A DNA stretch of 64,000 nucleotides from Streptomyces humi (lineage in GTDB: Bacteria; Actinomycetota; Actinomycetes; Streptomycetales; Streptomycetaceae), in contig NZ_LBMU02000009.1 of the NCBI RefSeq assembly GCF_001005085.2, positions 1 through 64,000 on the forward strand, in the 5' to 3' direction. Under the pieces are notes generated by a model, which saw only the letters and a list, made by a program, of their open reading frames with translations, was not told the DNA's origin and ran no database searches. The position numbers were made by a program, and so were the translations under genes. Positions 1 to 9,004 of this stretch are shown here, in pieces; the stretch's first letter is position 1; each line of letters starts with the position of its first letter.

Positions 1-1236
1 CCCCGCTCCCCCCGCTCCCCCCGCTCCCCCCTACGGTCCCGTCCGCCCGGCCCCTACCGCCGCCTCTTCGCCCGCCCCGGTACCCGCGCCTTCACCGCCG
101 GGAACCTGCTGGCCCGGCTCCCCATGGGGATGTTCAGCGTCAGCGCCGTCGTGATGATCGCCGGCGCCCGCGGCTCGTACGCCCTCGCCGGCGCCGTCAC
201 CGCGACCGGCCTCGCGGCGACCGGGGTGGCCGGGCCCTGGATCGCCCGGCTCGTCGACCGGTTCGGGCAGGCCAGGGTCGCCGTGCCCGCCACGGTCACC
301 GCCGTCCTCGGCAGTCTCGCCCTGCTGCTCTGCGTCCACTACGGCGCCCCCGACTGGACCCTGTTCGCCGCCTACGCGGCCACCGCCACCACACCCAACC
401 TGGGCGGTATGTCCCGCGCCCGCTGGGCGTACCTGCTGCGCGCCGACCCGGACGCCCTGCACACCGCGAACTCCTTCGAACAGGCCGCCGACGAACTGTG
501 CTTCATGCTCGGCCCGGTGCTCGCCTCCTTCCTCACCGGCACCCTCTTCCCGGAGGCCGGCACCCTGGTCGGGGCGGTGCTGCTGCTCTGCGGGATGCTG
601 CTGTTCACCGCCCAGCGCGCGACCGAGCCACCGGTCCGGGCCGGGACGGGCGCCGCGAGGACCCCGCTGCGCCTCGCCGCCCTCCTGGCCTGCTTCGTCG
701 CCACCGGCGCGGTGTTCGGTTCGATGGAGGTCGTCACCATCGCCTACGCCGACGCGCAGGGCCATCGGCCGGCCGCCGGTGCCGTACTGGCCCTCCAGGC
801 CGCCGGCTCCTGCGCGGCGGGCCTGGTGTACGGGGCGCTCAGGCCGACGGGGCCGGCCGAACGACGGTTCGCCGTCTGCCTGTGGGCGATGGCGGCCCTG
901 ATGTCCCTCCCCCTCCTCGCGGCCCGCACCCTCGACTCTCTGTGGGCCGTCGCCCCCGCCCTGCTCGCGGCCGGGATGGCGACCGCGCCGACGATGGTGA
1001 CCGCGATGTCCCTGGTCCAGGAGCGCACCCCGGAGGGCCGCCTCAACGAGGGGATGAGCCTCGTCGTCACCGCCCTGCTGACCGGCGTGGCCACCGGCTC
1101 CGCGGTCGGCGGCTGGGCGGCGGAGCACCTCGCGCCGGCGGCGGCCTACACCACTCCGGTCGCCGCTGCCTGCGCGGCCGTCGTGGTCCACACCGTCAGT
1201 CGAATCGCTTCCCACAATTCCCGCCGGACCCATTGA
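1..1236 (+). CDS. MFS transporter, 5' end outside the window
   Basis: This frame is open from the first base, so the gene almost certainly starts upstream. The first readable methionine (position 124) falls after a typical MFS amino-terminal stretch (YRRLFARPGTRAFTAGNLLARLP). The protein is a chain of hydrophobic Ala/Leu/Val helices, about ten visible, with short basic loops such as LVDRFGQAR, as expected for a major facilitator efflux or uptake permease of the inner membrane. No substrate can be read. The first 30 bases repeat a nine-base unit that encodes Pro-Arg-Ser three times, which may be a repetitive N-terminus. The downstream sugar operon has its own promoter starting at the stop codon, so co-transcription is not needed. 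Confidence 0.8.
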   Translation, partial: PRSPRSPRSPLRSRPPGPYRRLFARPGTRAFTAGNLLARLPMGMFSVSAVVMIAGARGSYALAGAVTATGLAATGVAGPWIARLVDRFGQARVAVPATVTAVLGSLALLLCVHYGAPDWTLFAAYAATATTPNLGGMSRARWAYLLRADPDALHTANSFEQAADELCFMLGPVLASFLTGTLFPEAGTLVGAVLLLCGMLLFTAQRATEPPVRAGTGAARTPLRLAALLACFVATGAVFGSMEVVTIAYADAQGHRPAAGAVLALQAAGSCAAGLVYGALRPTGPAERRFAVCLWAMAALMSLPLLAARTLDSLWAVAPALLAAGMATAPTMVTAMSLVQERTPEGRLNEGMSLVVTALLTGVATGSAVGGWAAEHLAPAAAYTTPVAAACAAVVVHTVSRIASHNSRRTH

Positions 1237-1261
1237 CGCTTTCACAACCCGCACCTACCTT
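1233..1261 (+). promoter_or_regulatory. Promoter of the alpha-xylosidase ABC operon
   Basis: A TTGACG hexamer (1233-1238), a 17-base spacer and TACCTT (1256-1261) form a good vegetative-type -35/-10 pair. The predicted transcription start, about 1267-1268, lies inside the operator palindrome that follows. The -35 box overlaps the stop codon region of the MFS gene. Inferred from spacing and similarity to consensus; no start site data. Confidence 0.6.
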
Positions 1262-1265
1262 CCAT

Positions 1266-1304
1266 CGTCGAAGCGCTTCGACGTCCGGCATCGAACCGAT
1301 TCGA
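1266..1304. promoter_or_regulatory. Two LacI-type operators at the transcription start
   Basis: Bases 1266-1283 form a perfect 18-bp palindrome whose core is TCGAAGCGCTTCGA, with the central CG typical of LacI/GalR operators. A second, weaker copy with the same half-sites (TCGAA-N4-TTCGA, 1291-1304) is centred 23 bp further on. Both sit between the -10 box and the ribosome binding site, where a bound repressor would block initiation. The LacI-family gene at the end of this operon (6661-7674) is the natural candidate to bind here. Confidence 0.65.
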
Positions 1305-1345
1305 CGCCGGACGAGCACCATCCACAACTCCTGCGGAGGCACTGG

Positions 1346-2686
1346 ATGTTGACGGCACGAAGGCGAACAGGCCGAACAGGACGGACAGGACAGACGGGGC
1401 GGACGGGGCGGGCAAGGCGGCTGACGGCCGCGGCGGTGGCCCTGTCCGGGTCGCTGCTGCTGGCCTCCTGCGGCGGCTCGGGCGGCAGCACGTCCGACGC
1501 CAGAACCCTGCGGCTGTGGCACTACGAGGCTCCGAACAGCGCGATGGGCGTGGCCTGGAGCGAGGCCATCAAGGAGTTCGAGGCGAGCCACCCCGGCGTG
1601 AAGGTGAAGTACGAGGAGAAGAGCTTCGAGCAGATCCAGAAGACCGCGCAGATGGTCCTCAACTCCTCCGACGCGCCCGACCTCATGGAGTACAACAAGG
1701 GCAACGCGACGGCGGGGCTGCTCTCCAAGCAGGGGCTCCTCACCGACCTGACCGCCGAGGCGGCCAAGCGCGGCTGGGACAAGAAGCTCAGCGCGGGGGT
1801 GCGCACCACCAGCCGGTACGGCGCCGACGGCGTGATGGGCTCAGGCAAGTGGTACGGGGTGCCCGACTACGCCGAGTACACGATGGTCTACTACGACAAG
1901 GACCTGTTCAAGAAGTACGGGATCGCCGAGCCGAAGACGTTCGACGACCTGACGGCGGCGATGAGCACGTTCGTGGCGAAGGGGATCACCCCGCTCGCGA
2001 ACGCCGGTTCCGAGTACCTGGCCCAGCAGTACCTCTACCAGCTGGCGCTCTCGAAGGCCGACCGCTCGTGGGTCGACGCCTACGAGCTGTACAAGGGCAA
2101 GGTCGACTTCCACGACCAGGCCTGGACGTACGCGGCGACCACCTTCGCCGACTGGGTGAAGAAGGGCTACATCGCGAAGACGTCCTCCGGTACGACCGCC
2201 GAGCAGGCCGGGGTCTCCTTCATCCAGGGCAAGGCGCCGATCCTGTTCTCCGGCAGCTGGTGGTACGGCCGTTTCCAGTCGGAGGCGAAGTTCGACTGGG
2301 GCAGCTTCCTGTGGCCCGGCTCGGACCTCACCCTCGGCTCGGGCGGCAACCTCTGGGTCGTACCGAAGAACTCCGGGAACAAGGAGCTCGCCTACGACTT
2401 CATCGACATCACCATGTCGAAGAAGATCCAGAACCTGCTCGGCAACAAGGGCGGGGTGCCGGTCGCCGCCGACCCCGGCGCCATCACCGACCCCAAGTCC
2501 AAGCAGCTCATCGCCGACTTCAACACCCTGAGCAAGCGCGACGGTCTCGCCTTCTACCCGGACTGGCCGATCGCCGGCTTCTACGACACCCTCGTCTCCG
2601 AGACCCAGAAGCTGATCACCGGCAGTGAGAAACCGGACGCCTACCTGAGCAACCTCCAGACGGCGTACGACAAGGGCACCAGGTGA
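1346..2686 (+). CDS. Sugar ABC transporter substrate-binding lipoprotein
   Basis: 446-residue MalE-type extracellular solute-binding protein. The N-terminus has a basic region with a five-fold Thr-Gly-Arg repeat (nine-base DNA repeat), a hydrophobic stretch and the lipobox LLAS-C at Cys42, so it should be a lipid-anchored lipoprotein outside the membrane. The mature part has features of family 1 binding proteins (WHYEAPNS near the start, then VAWSEAIKEFEASHPGVKV, and GSWWYGRF late in the chain). The start is set by GGAGG at 1335-1339, six bases before the ATG. It is the first gene of an operon with two permeases and an alpha-xylosidase, so the likely ligand is an alpha-xylose-containing oligosaccharide such as a xyloglucan fragment; that is inference. 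Confidence 0.9.
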   Translation: MLTARRRTGRTGRTGQTGRTGRARRLTAAAVALSGSLLLASCGGSGGSTSDARTLRLWHYEAPNSAMGVAWSEAIKEFEASHPGVKVKYEEKSFEQIQKTAQMVLNSSDAPDLMEYNKGNATAGLLSKQGLLTDLTAEAAKRGWDKKLSAGVRTTSRYGADGVMGSGKWYGVPDYAEYTMVYYDKDLFKKYGIAEPKTFDDLTAAMSTFVAKGITPLANAGSEYLAQQYLYQLALSKADRSWVDAYELYKGKVDFHDQAWTYAATTFADWVKKGYIAKTSSGTTAEQAGVSFIQGKAPILFSGSWWYGRFQSEAKFDWGSFLWPGSDLTLGSGGNLWVVPKNSGNKELAYDFIDITMSKKIQNLLGNKGGVPVAADPGAITDPKSKQLIADFNTLSKRDGLAFYPDWPIAGFYDTLVSETQKLITGSEKPDAYLSNLQTAYDKGTR

Positions 2687-3570
2687 GGGTGCGCCGGGAC
2701 TCCCACGCCCTGTTCCTGCTCCCCGGTGTCCTGGCCTTCCTGGCCGTCGTGGTCGTCCCGTTCCTGATGAACACGGCCGTGGGCTTCACCGACTGGCAGG
2801 GGGTGGGCAGCCCGCACTGGTCCGGGCTCGCCAACTACCGTGAACTGCTGCGCGACACGGAGTTCTGGACGTCGTTCCGGCACAGCCTCTTCATGGTCGT
2901 CGCGATGGCGCTGCTCCCGACCGCGCTCGGACTGGTCCTGGCCGCCGCCCTGTTCGACTACATCGGCAAGCACTTCGGTACCCGGATCGCGGCGGTCCTG
3001 CGCGCCTGCTTCTACCTCCCCCAGGTGCTGCCGGTGGCGGTGGCCGGCATCGTCTGGAGCTGGATCCTGGCCCCGGACAACGGCTCCCTCAACACCCTGC
3101 TGAAGGCCGTCGGTCTCGGCTCGTGGCAGCAGGACTGGCTCGGCGACCCGGACATCGCCCTCTACACCGTCATGGGCGTACTGGTCTGGGTGCAGCTCGG
3201 CTTCCCGCTGGTCGTCTTCATGGCCGGACTCGGCCGCGTGGACCCCCAGTTGTACGAGGCGGCCGAACTGGACGGCGCCGGCTGGTGGCGGCGCTTCCGG
3301 CACGTCACGCTGCCGCAGATCCGCCCCGAGGTGTACGTGGTCCTGACCTGGTGCACGATCGCCGCGCTGAAGGTCTTCGGCGCGGTGTACGTCCTGACGA
3401 AGGGCGGCCCCGGCGGCGCCACCGACGTCCCCTCCTACTTCTCCTTCACCACGTTCTTCGAGAAGACCCAGGTCGGCTACGGCTCGGCGATCTCCACGGT
3501 CCTCACGGTCATCGTCCTCGCCCTGGCCGTGCTCGGTCTGAAGCTCCAGAACCGCGCGGAGGCCACATGA
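2683..3570 (+). CDS. Sugar ABC transporter permease, MalF-type
   Basis: 295-residue integral membrane permease of the CUT1 carbohydrate ABC family. Starts with GTG inside the stop codon region of the binding-protein gene (4-base GTGA overlap), indicating translational coupling. About six hydrophobic helices; the conserved cytoplasmic EAA loop reads EAAELDGAGWWRRF followed by VTLPQIRPE, the site that contacts the ATPase. It pairs with the next gene to form the membrane channel. No ATPase gene is present in the operon; Streptomyces commonly energise such importers with the shared MsiK ATPase. Confidence 0.92.
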   Translation: MRVRRDSHALFLLPGVLAFLAVVVVPFLMNTAVGFTDWQGVGSPHWSGLANYRELLRDTEFWTSFRHSLFMVVAMALLPTALGLVLAAALFDYIGKHFGTRIAAVLRACFYLPQVLPVAVAGIVWSWILAPDNGSLNTLLKAVGLGSWQQDWLGDPDIALYTVMGVLVWVQLGFPLVVFMAGLGRVDPQLYEAAELDGAGWWRRFRHVTLPQIRPEVYVVLTWCTIAALKVFGAVYVLTKGGPGGATDVPSYFSFTTFFEKTQVGYGSAISTVLTVIVLALAVLGLKLQNRAEAT

Positions 3571-4397
3571 CCCGTCCGACCGCCGTGCGCCGCTACCCGG
3601 TGCTCCTCGCCCTCTGCCTCGCCGCCCTCTTCATGGTCGTCCCGTTCCTGATCGTGGCGGTCAACGCGGTCAAGTCCCCGGCGGAGTACTCGCGGAACGG
3701 CCCGCTGAGCCTCCCCCACGGCCTCTACCTCGACGGGCTGAAGGACTTCTGGCAACGCGTCGACTACAGCCGGAAGCTCGTCAACTCCACGCTCATCAGC
3801 GCATCGGTGGCCCTGCTCGCCACGGCCCTGTCCGTCCTCAACGCCTACGCGATCGGCATCGGCCGGATCCGGTTCCGCACCTGGGTGCTGGCGTTCTTCG
3901 TGCTCGCCAACATGCTGCCGCAGGAGGCGCTGGTCTACCCGCTGTACTACCTGAGCAAGCAGGCCGGCCTGTACGACACCCGGCTCAGCGTGATCATCGT
4001 GTTCACGGTGATCCAGTCGGCGTTCGGGACGTATTTGCTCTCCGCCGTCCTCGGGCAGTTCCCACGCGAGATCGTCGAGGCGGCCCGGATCGACGGCGCG
4101 AACAAGTGGCAGATCCTGGTCCGGATCGTCGTCCCGGTCAGCCGCCCGACCCTGGGCGTGCTGCTGGTCTTCTTCTTCATCTGGACCTGGAACGAGTTCC
4201 TGCTGCCGCTGGTCATGCTGATCTCCAACGACAACCAGACGGTCTCCGTCGCCCTCGGCGTCCTCCAGGGCCAGCGCCTGATGGACGCCACGATGACCAA
4301 CGCGGCCGCCCTGCTCGGCGTGCTCCCGGCCATCGTCTTCTTCCTCGTCTTCCAGCGCACGCTCACCCGCGGCATCGCCGTGGGCGCCGTCAAGTAG
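3567..4397 (+). CDS. Sugar ABC transporter permease, MalG-type
   Basis: 276-residue second permease of the sugar importer. The ATG at 3567 overlaps the stop of the first permease (ATGA), so an upstream extension of the open frame is not used. The N-terminal helix (YPVLLALCLAALFMVVPFL) is followed by an extracytoplasmic loop and about five more helices; the EAA loop reads EAARIDGANKWQI then VVPVSRP. The C-terminus GIAVGAVK is typical of MalG-like subunits. Works with the MalF-type partner and a missing, presumably shared, ATPase. Confidence 0.92.
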   Translation: MTRPTAVRRYPVLLALCLAALFMVVPFLIVAVNAVKSPAEYSRNGPLSLPHGLYLDGLKDFWQRVDYSRKLVNSTLISASVALLATALSVLNAYAIGIGRIRFRTWVLAFFVLANMLPQEALVYPLYYLSKQAGLYDTRLSVIIVFTVIQSAFGTYLLSAVLGQFPREIVEAARIDGANKWQILVRIVVPVSRPTLGVLLVFFFIWTWNEFLLPLVMLISNDNQTVSVALGVLQGQRLMDATMTNAAALLGVLPAIVFFLVFQRTLTRGIAVGAVK

Positions 4398-4408
4398 GAG
4401 GTACGTGA

Positions 4409-6661
4409 GTGAAGTTCACCGACGGCTACTGGCTGCTGCGCGAGGGCGTCACCGCGGCCCACCCGGTCGAGGTCCTCGACGTCACCGCCACGGCCGCGGC
4501 GCTGGAGATCCACGCGCCGACCCAGCCCATCCGCCACCGCGGCGACCTCCTGAGGGGGCCGGTCCTGACGATCAGCGCGCACACCCCGATGCCCGGCGTC
4601 ATCGGCGTCACCTTCACCCACTTCGAGGGCGAGCAGCCGCGCGGCCCGCACTTCGAGCTCGGCGGGGCCGACTGCGCGTCGCAGGTGTCGTACGACGACG
4701 AGCACGCGACCCTGGTCTCCGGCTCGCTGACCCTGCGGCTGAGCCGGACCGCGCCCTGGCGGCTGGACTTCCTCTCCGGCGGCCGCGTCCTGACCTCCAG
4801 CGGCCCCAAGGGCATGGGCATCATGCGGGACACGGCCACGGGCGCCCACTACCTGCGGGAGCAACTGCGCCTGGGGGTCGGCACATCGGTCTACGGGCTC
4901 GGCGAACGCTTCGGCCCGCTGGTCAGGAACGGCCAGGTCGTCGACATCTGGAACGCGGACGGCGGCACGGCCACCGAACAGGCCTACAAGAACGTCCCGT
5001 TCTACCTCACCGACGCGGGGTACGGCGTCTTCGTCGACCACCCGGGGAAGGTGTCGTTCGAGGTCGGTTCGGAGGCGGTGTCGCGGGTCCAGTTCAGCGT
5101 GGAGTCCCAGCAGTTGACGTACTACGTCATCCACGGCCCGACCCCGAAGGACATCCTGCGCAGGTACACGGCCCTGACCGGCCGCCCGGCCCTCCCGCCC
5201 GCCTGGTCCCTCGGCCTGTGGCTCTCCACGTCCTTCACCACCTCCTACGACGAGAAGACGGTGACGTCCTTCATCGACGGCATGCGGGAGCGCGAACTGC
5301 CGCTGTCCGTCTTCCACTTCGACTGTTTCTGGATGCGGGAGTTCAACTGGTGCGACTTCCGGTGGGATCCGCGGGTGTTCCCGGACCCGGCGGGGATGCT
5401 GGGACGGCTGCACGAGCGGGGACTGCGGGTGTGCGTGTGGATCAACCCGTACATCGCGCAGCGGTCGCCGCTGTTCGCCGAGGGGAAGGAGCTGGGGCAC
5501 CTGCTGCGGCGGCCGGACGGGAGCGTGTGGCAGTGGGATCTCTGGCAGCCGGGGATGGCGCTGGTGGACTTCACCTCCCCGGCGGCACGGGACTGGTACG
5601 CGGACAAGCTGGAGGCCCTGCTCGCCGAGGGGGTCGACTGCTTCAAGACCGACTTCGGGGAGCGCGTCCCGGTGGACGTGGTCTGGTCCGACGGGTCGGA
5701 CCCGGAGCGGATGCACAACTACTACACGTACCTGTACAACCGGACCGTCTTCGAGGTGCTGCGCAAGCACCGGGGGGAGGGTGAGGCGGTGGTCTTCGCG
5801 CGGTCCGCGACGGCCGGCAGCCAGAAGTTCCCCGTGCACTGGGGCGGTGACTGCGAGGCCACGTACGAGTCGATGGCCGAGTCGCTGCGCGGCGGGCTCT
5901 CACTGGGCCTGTCCGGGTTCGGCTACTGGAGCCATGACATCGGCGGCTTCGAGGGCACGCCGACCCCGGCGCTGTTCAAGCGGTGGCTGGCCTTCGGGAT
6001 GCTGTCCTCGCACAGCAGGCTGCACGGCTCGTCGTCGTACCGGGTGCCGTGGCTGTTCGACGAGGAGTCGGTGGACGTGCTGCGGCACTTCACCCGGCTG
6101 AAGCTGAGCCTGATGCCCTACCTGTACGAGGCCGCGCGCACCGCGTCCGCGGAGGGCCTGCCGGTGATGCGGGCGATGGTGCTGGAGTTCCCGGACGATC
6201 CCGGGTGCGCGCATCTGGAACGGCAGTACATGCTGGGCGGGGATCTGCTGGTGGCGCCGGTGTTCGACGACGAGGGGCAGGTGACGTACTACTGCCCCGG
6301 GGGCACCTGGACGCACTTCCTGACCGGGCGGACGGTCACCGGTCCCCGCTGGATCCGCGAGCGCCACGACTTCCTGGGTCTGCCGCTGCTGGTGCGGCCC
6401 GGCGCGGTGATCCCGGTCGGCGCGGTGGCCGACCGGCCCGACTACGACCACGCCGACGGGGTGACCCTGCGGGCGTACGGCCTGGAACGCGGCGCGCGGG
6501 TCACGGTCCCGGTCGGGGACGTCACCTTCACCGTCGTACGCGAAGGGAACACCCTGCGGGCCTCGTGCAGTGATCCGGTGGCGGCCTGGGGCCTGGCGGC
6601 CGGGGAGCGGAGCGCGCGGGCGGCCGCCGGGACCGGGTTCCTCTCGCTGGAGCTGGGCTGA
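4409..6661 (+). CDS. Alpha-xylosidase, GH31, YicI type
   Basis: 750-residue cytoplasmic glycoside hydrolase. It removes non-reducing alpha-linked xylose, for example from xyloglucan oligosaccharides or isoprimeverose. The start GTG at 4409 follows GGAGG at 4398-4402 and gives MKFTDGYWLLREGV, a typical YicI N-terminus. The stretch YGLGERFGPLVRNGQVVD, the nucleophile motif KTDFGERVP (Asp near residue 415, with the Phe/Gly context of alpha-xylosidases) and the acid/base region HWGGDCEATYES (about residue 480) are intact. No signal peptide, so imported oligosaccharides are cleaved inside the cell. Alpha-glucosidase activity cannot be excluded from sequence alone, but the KTDFGER signature favours xylosidase. 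Confidence 0.9.
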   Translation: MKFTDGYWLLREGVTAAHPVEVLDVTATAAALEIHAPTQPIRHRGDLLRGPVLTISAHTPMPGVIGVTFTHFEGEQPRGPHFELGGADCASQVSYDDEHATLVSGSLTLRLSRTAPWRLDFLSGGRVLTSSGPKGMGIMRDTATGAHYLREQLRLGVGTSVYGLGERFGPLVRNGQVVDIWNADGGTATEQAYKNVPFYLTDAGYGVFVDHPGKVSFEVGSEAVSRVQFSVESQQLTYYVIHGPTPKDILRRYTALTGRPALPPAWSLGLWLSTSFTTSYDEKTVTSFIDGMRERELPLSVFHFDCFWMREFNWCDFRWDPRVFPDPAGMLGRLHERGLRVCVWINPYIAQRSPLFAEGKELGHLLRRPDGSVWQWDLWQPGMALVDFTSPAARDWYADKLEALLAEGVDCFKTDFGERVPVDVVWSDGSDPERMHNYYTYLYNRTVFEVLRKHRGEGEAVVFARSATAGSQKFPVHWGGDCEATYESMAESLRGGLSLGLSGFGYWSHDIGGFEGTPTPALFKRWLAFGMLSSHSRLHGSSSYRVPWLFDEESVDVLRHFTRLKLSLMPYLYEAARTASAEGLPVMRAMVLEFPDDPGCAHLERQYMLGGDLLVAPVFDDEGQVTYYCPGGTWTHFLTGRTVTGPRWIRERHDFLGLPLLVRPGAVIPVGAVADRPDYDHADGVTLRAYGLERGARVTVPVGDVTFTVVREGNTLRASCSDPVAAWGLAAGERSARAAAGTGFLSLELG

Positions 6662-7674
6662 TGGTGAAGATCACGGACGTGGCCCGGCACGCGGGGGTCT
6701 CCCCCAGCACGGTGTCCTACGCGCTCAGCGGCAAGCGGCCGATCTCGGACGAGACCCGGCGCCGGGTCCAGGCGTCCATCCGCGAGCTCGGCTACCGCCC
6801 GCACGCCGGCGCCCGCGCGCTGGCCAGCAGCCGCTCCAACGTGCTCGCCCTGGTGATCCCCTTGCGCACCGGGATCCACGTGCCCGTGGTGATGCAGTTC
6901 GCGGTGTCGGTGGTGACCACGGCCCGCCGGTACGACCACGACGTGCTGCTCCTCACCCAGGAGGAGGGCGAGGAGGGCCTGCACCGGGTCGCCGACACGG
7001 CGCTGGTGGACGCGCTGATCGTGATGGACGTCCAGTTGCACGACCCCAGGCTGCCGCTGCTGCGGGCCCTGGAGCGGCCGTCGGTGCTGATCGGCTTTCC
7101 TTCTGACGCGACCGGCCTGACCTGCGTCGACCTGGACTTCAGGGCGGCCGGTGAGCTGTGCGTGGAGCGGCTGGCGGGGCTCGGGCACCGGGTGGTCGCG
7201 CTGGTCGGGTCGCCGCCGGAGGTGTACGTCCGGGAGACCGCGTTCGCCCAGCGGGTGGTCCAGGGGTTCACGGCCGCCGCCGACCGCAACCGGATGGCGT
7301 GTTCCGTCCACCCGTGCGAGGCGACCCCGGCGGGGGCGCGCCGGGTCGCCGAACATCTGCTGCGCGAACAGCCGGCGTTGACGGGGGTGGTCGTCCACAA
7401 CGAGGCGGCCCTCGAACCCCTGATCGACGCCTTCGAGCACCTCGGCCTCCGCGTCCCCACCGACCTGTCGATCACCGCGATCTGCCCGGACGAACTCGCG
7501 GCGGCCCTGCGTGTCCCGGTCACCTCGGTGGCCCTGCCGGCCGCGGAACTGGGCGAACGGGCGGCCGAGTTGCTGATGCGCAAGCTGGGCGGGGACACGG
7601 CGGTGCCGGAGGCGACCCTGCTGGCACCGCACCTGACGGAACGCGCGAGCACGGCCCCGCGCGAGGCGCTCTGA
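6661..7674 (+). CDS. LacI-family transcriptional regulator of the xyloside operon
   Basis: 337-residue repressor. Its ATG shares one base with the alpha-xylosidase stop codon (TGATG), so it is the last gene of the operon. The N-terminus is a classical LacI helix-turn-helix plus hinge: ITDVARHAGVSPSTVSYALSG followed by RPHAGARALASSRSN. The remainder is a periplasmic-binding-protein-like effector domain that should sense a sugar. It most likely represses its own operon through the palindromes at 1266-1304 and is released by an imported xyloside or its product. Codon use matches the upstream genes. Confidence 0.92.
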   Translation: MVKITDVARHAGVSPSTVSYALSGKRPISDETRRRVQASIRELGYRPHAGARALASSRSNVLALVIPLRTGIHVPVVMQFAVSVVTTARRYDHDVLLLTQEEGEEGLHRVADTALVDALIVMDVQLHDPRLPLLRALERPSVLIGFPSDATGLTCVDLDFRAAGELCVERLAGLGHRVVALVGSPPEVYVRETAFAQRVVQGFTAAADRNRMACSVHPCEATPAGARRVAEHLLREQPALTGVVVHNEAALEPLIDAFEHLGLRVPTDLSITAICPDELAAALRVPVTSVALPAAELGERAAELLMRKLGGDTAVPEATLLAPHLTERASTAPREAL

Positions 7675-7722
7675 CGGCCCCCGCGAGACGGCGACCGCGC
7701 CTGCCGGTGCCCTGGCCGGGAA

Positions 7723-8919
7723 TCAGTCGGTGTCCGTGGCGGTGAGGACCGCGATCTCCTGGCCGCCCGGTCGCAGGGCGGCCACCGCGAGGTCCCAGGC
7801 CACCTGGTGGAACCAGTCCGACGAGGGGTCGGCGATGAACCAGTGTGCCTGTTCGACCAGCGTGGCCGTACGACTGATCGGCGCGTCCGGGGCGGTGCCG
7901 ACCAGGCCGCCGAGGGAGCGCCAGGCGGCGAGCCGCCCGTACGCACCGAACATGCCGCTGCCGTAGGCGGGGCTGCGCACCGCCGCGGTGAGCAGCACCC
8001 GCAGCACCCTGTCGGAGGTGGCCGGGTGCAGCCGGGGCCTGGTCTCCCCCGTCGGCCACGCGGTGAGGGGCAGCCGCTCGAAGACGGCTGCGAAGTCGTC
8101 CGGTGGGACAGGGGACGCGGACCAGAACTCCTGTGCGGCGACCGTGCCGTTGGACTCCTCGAGCCAGTGCCGCACCGCGGCGCTCATGGCCCCGGCCGCC
8201 GCCGCGTCGGTGGTCTCCACCGGATCGACCGCGTCTCCGCGCCGGCGCATCTCCGGCGAGACACGGAGTTCGGGCCGGTCGCTGTGGTTCGCGACCGTCG
8301 CCGGGGGCAGGGCCCACGTCCAGTCGTGCGGGGCGTGCGGCGGTCTGAGCAGCGCACGCTCCGCGGGCAGCAGGTGGAGCGGCAGGGGTGCGAGCGGATG
8401 CTCCCGCGCCACGAGCGCTTCGCCGAAGGACCGCAGCAGGGGGTGGTCCGGTACTGCGGCGCCTGCCAGTACCAGCTCGTGCAGCAGGCAGGCTCTGAAC
8501 TCGTCCGACGCCGCGGTGCCGAGCTGTTCGCCGTACACGACCGGGACGATGTCCGCGGGCCGGTGCCCCAGGGCCACCAGCTGGGCCAGGCGTCGCTCGG
8601 TTTTGGTCCGTGCCGGCTCTCCGGTCCGGAGGCCGCTGGGCAGACGCATCAGGACGCGCAGGCTCGGCTGCCCCGCCGTGGTGGCGAGGGCGGTCTGCAA
8701 CCGGTCGAGCAGGAAGGCGTGTGCGGATGAGTCCTCGCCTTCCTGGCCGGCCCGCCGGGCGAGCTCCGCGCCGAGCAGCGTCGCCCACTCGAGGTCTCCG
8801 GACGAGACCCGGTGCTGGATCTCCTCGCCGAGTACGGACGCGGCCGGGTGGCCACGGTCCAGCAGTTCCCTGATCCGTCGGGTCGTGTCGCTGTGCATGG
8901 TGGAATCTCTCTGCCTCAC
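7723..8919 (-). CDS. Protein of unknown function, DUF6183-like; candidate immunity protein
   Basis: 398 residues (391 if the internal ATG at 8898 is used; neither start has a strong ribosome binding site). No signal peptide or membrane helix is seen, so it is likely cytoplasmic. The C-terminal part, with GSGMFGAYGRLAAWRSLGGLVG, WFHQVAWDLAVAALRPGG and the end TDTD, resembles what I remember of the Streptomyces DUF6183 family; this assignment is from memory. It lies 85 bp downstream of the secreted Hint-toxin gene on the same strand. Polymorphic toxin genes are usually followed directly by their immunity gene, which makes this the candidate immunity protein, although it is long for one. It could equally be an unrelated neighbour. 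Confidence 0.6.
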   Translation of the reverse strand: MRQRDSTMHSDTTRRIRELLDRGHPAASVLGEEIQHRVSSGDLEWATLLGAELARRAGQEGEDSSAHAFLLDRLQTALATTAGQPSLRVLMRLPSGLRTGEPARTKTERRLAQLVALGHRPADIVPVVYGEQLGTAASDEFRACLLHELVLAGAAVPDHPLLRSFGEALVAREHPLAPLPLHLLPAERALLRPPHAPHDWTWALPPATVANHSDRPELRVSPEMRRRGDAVDPVETTDAAAAGAMSAAVRHWLEESNGTVAAQEFWSASPVPPDDFAAVFERLPLTAWPTGETRPRLHPATSDRVLRVLLTAAVRSPAYGSGMFGAYGRLAAWRSLGGLVGTAPDAPISRTATLVEQAHWFIADPSSDWFHQVAWDLAVAALRPGGQEIAVLTATDTD

Positions 8920-9004
8920 GCTCGTCGAACCGGGGTCCGGCCGACGTCGTACGACGTCGGCCGGACCCCGTTCCGCTGCTTCTTCTACGACGCGGCGCGG
9001 ACCG

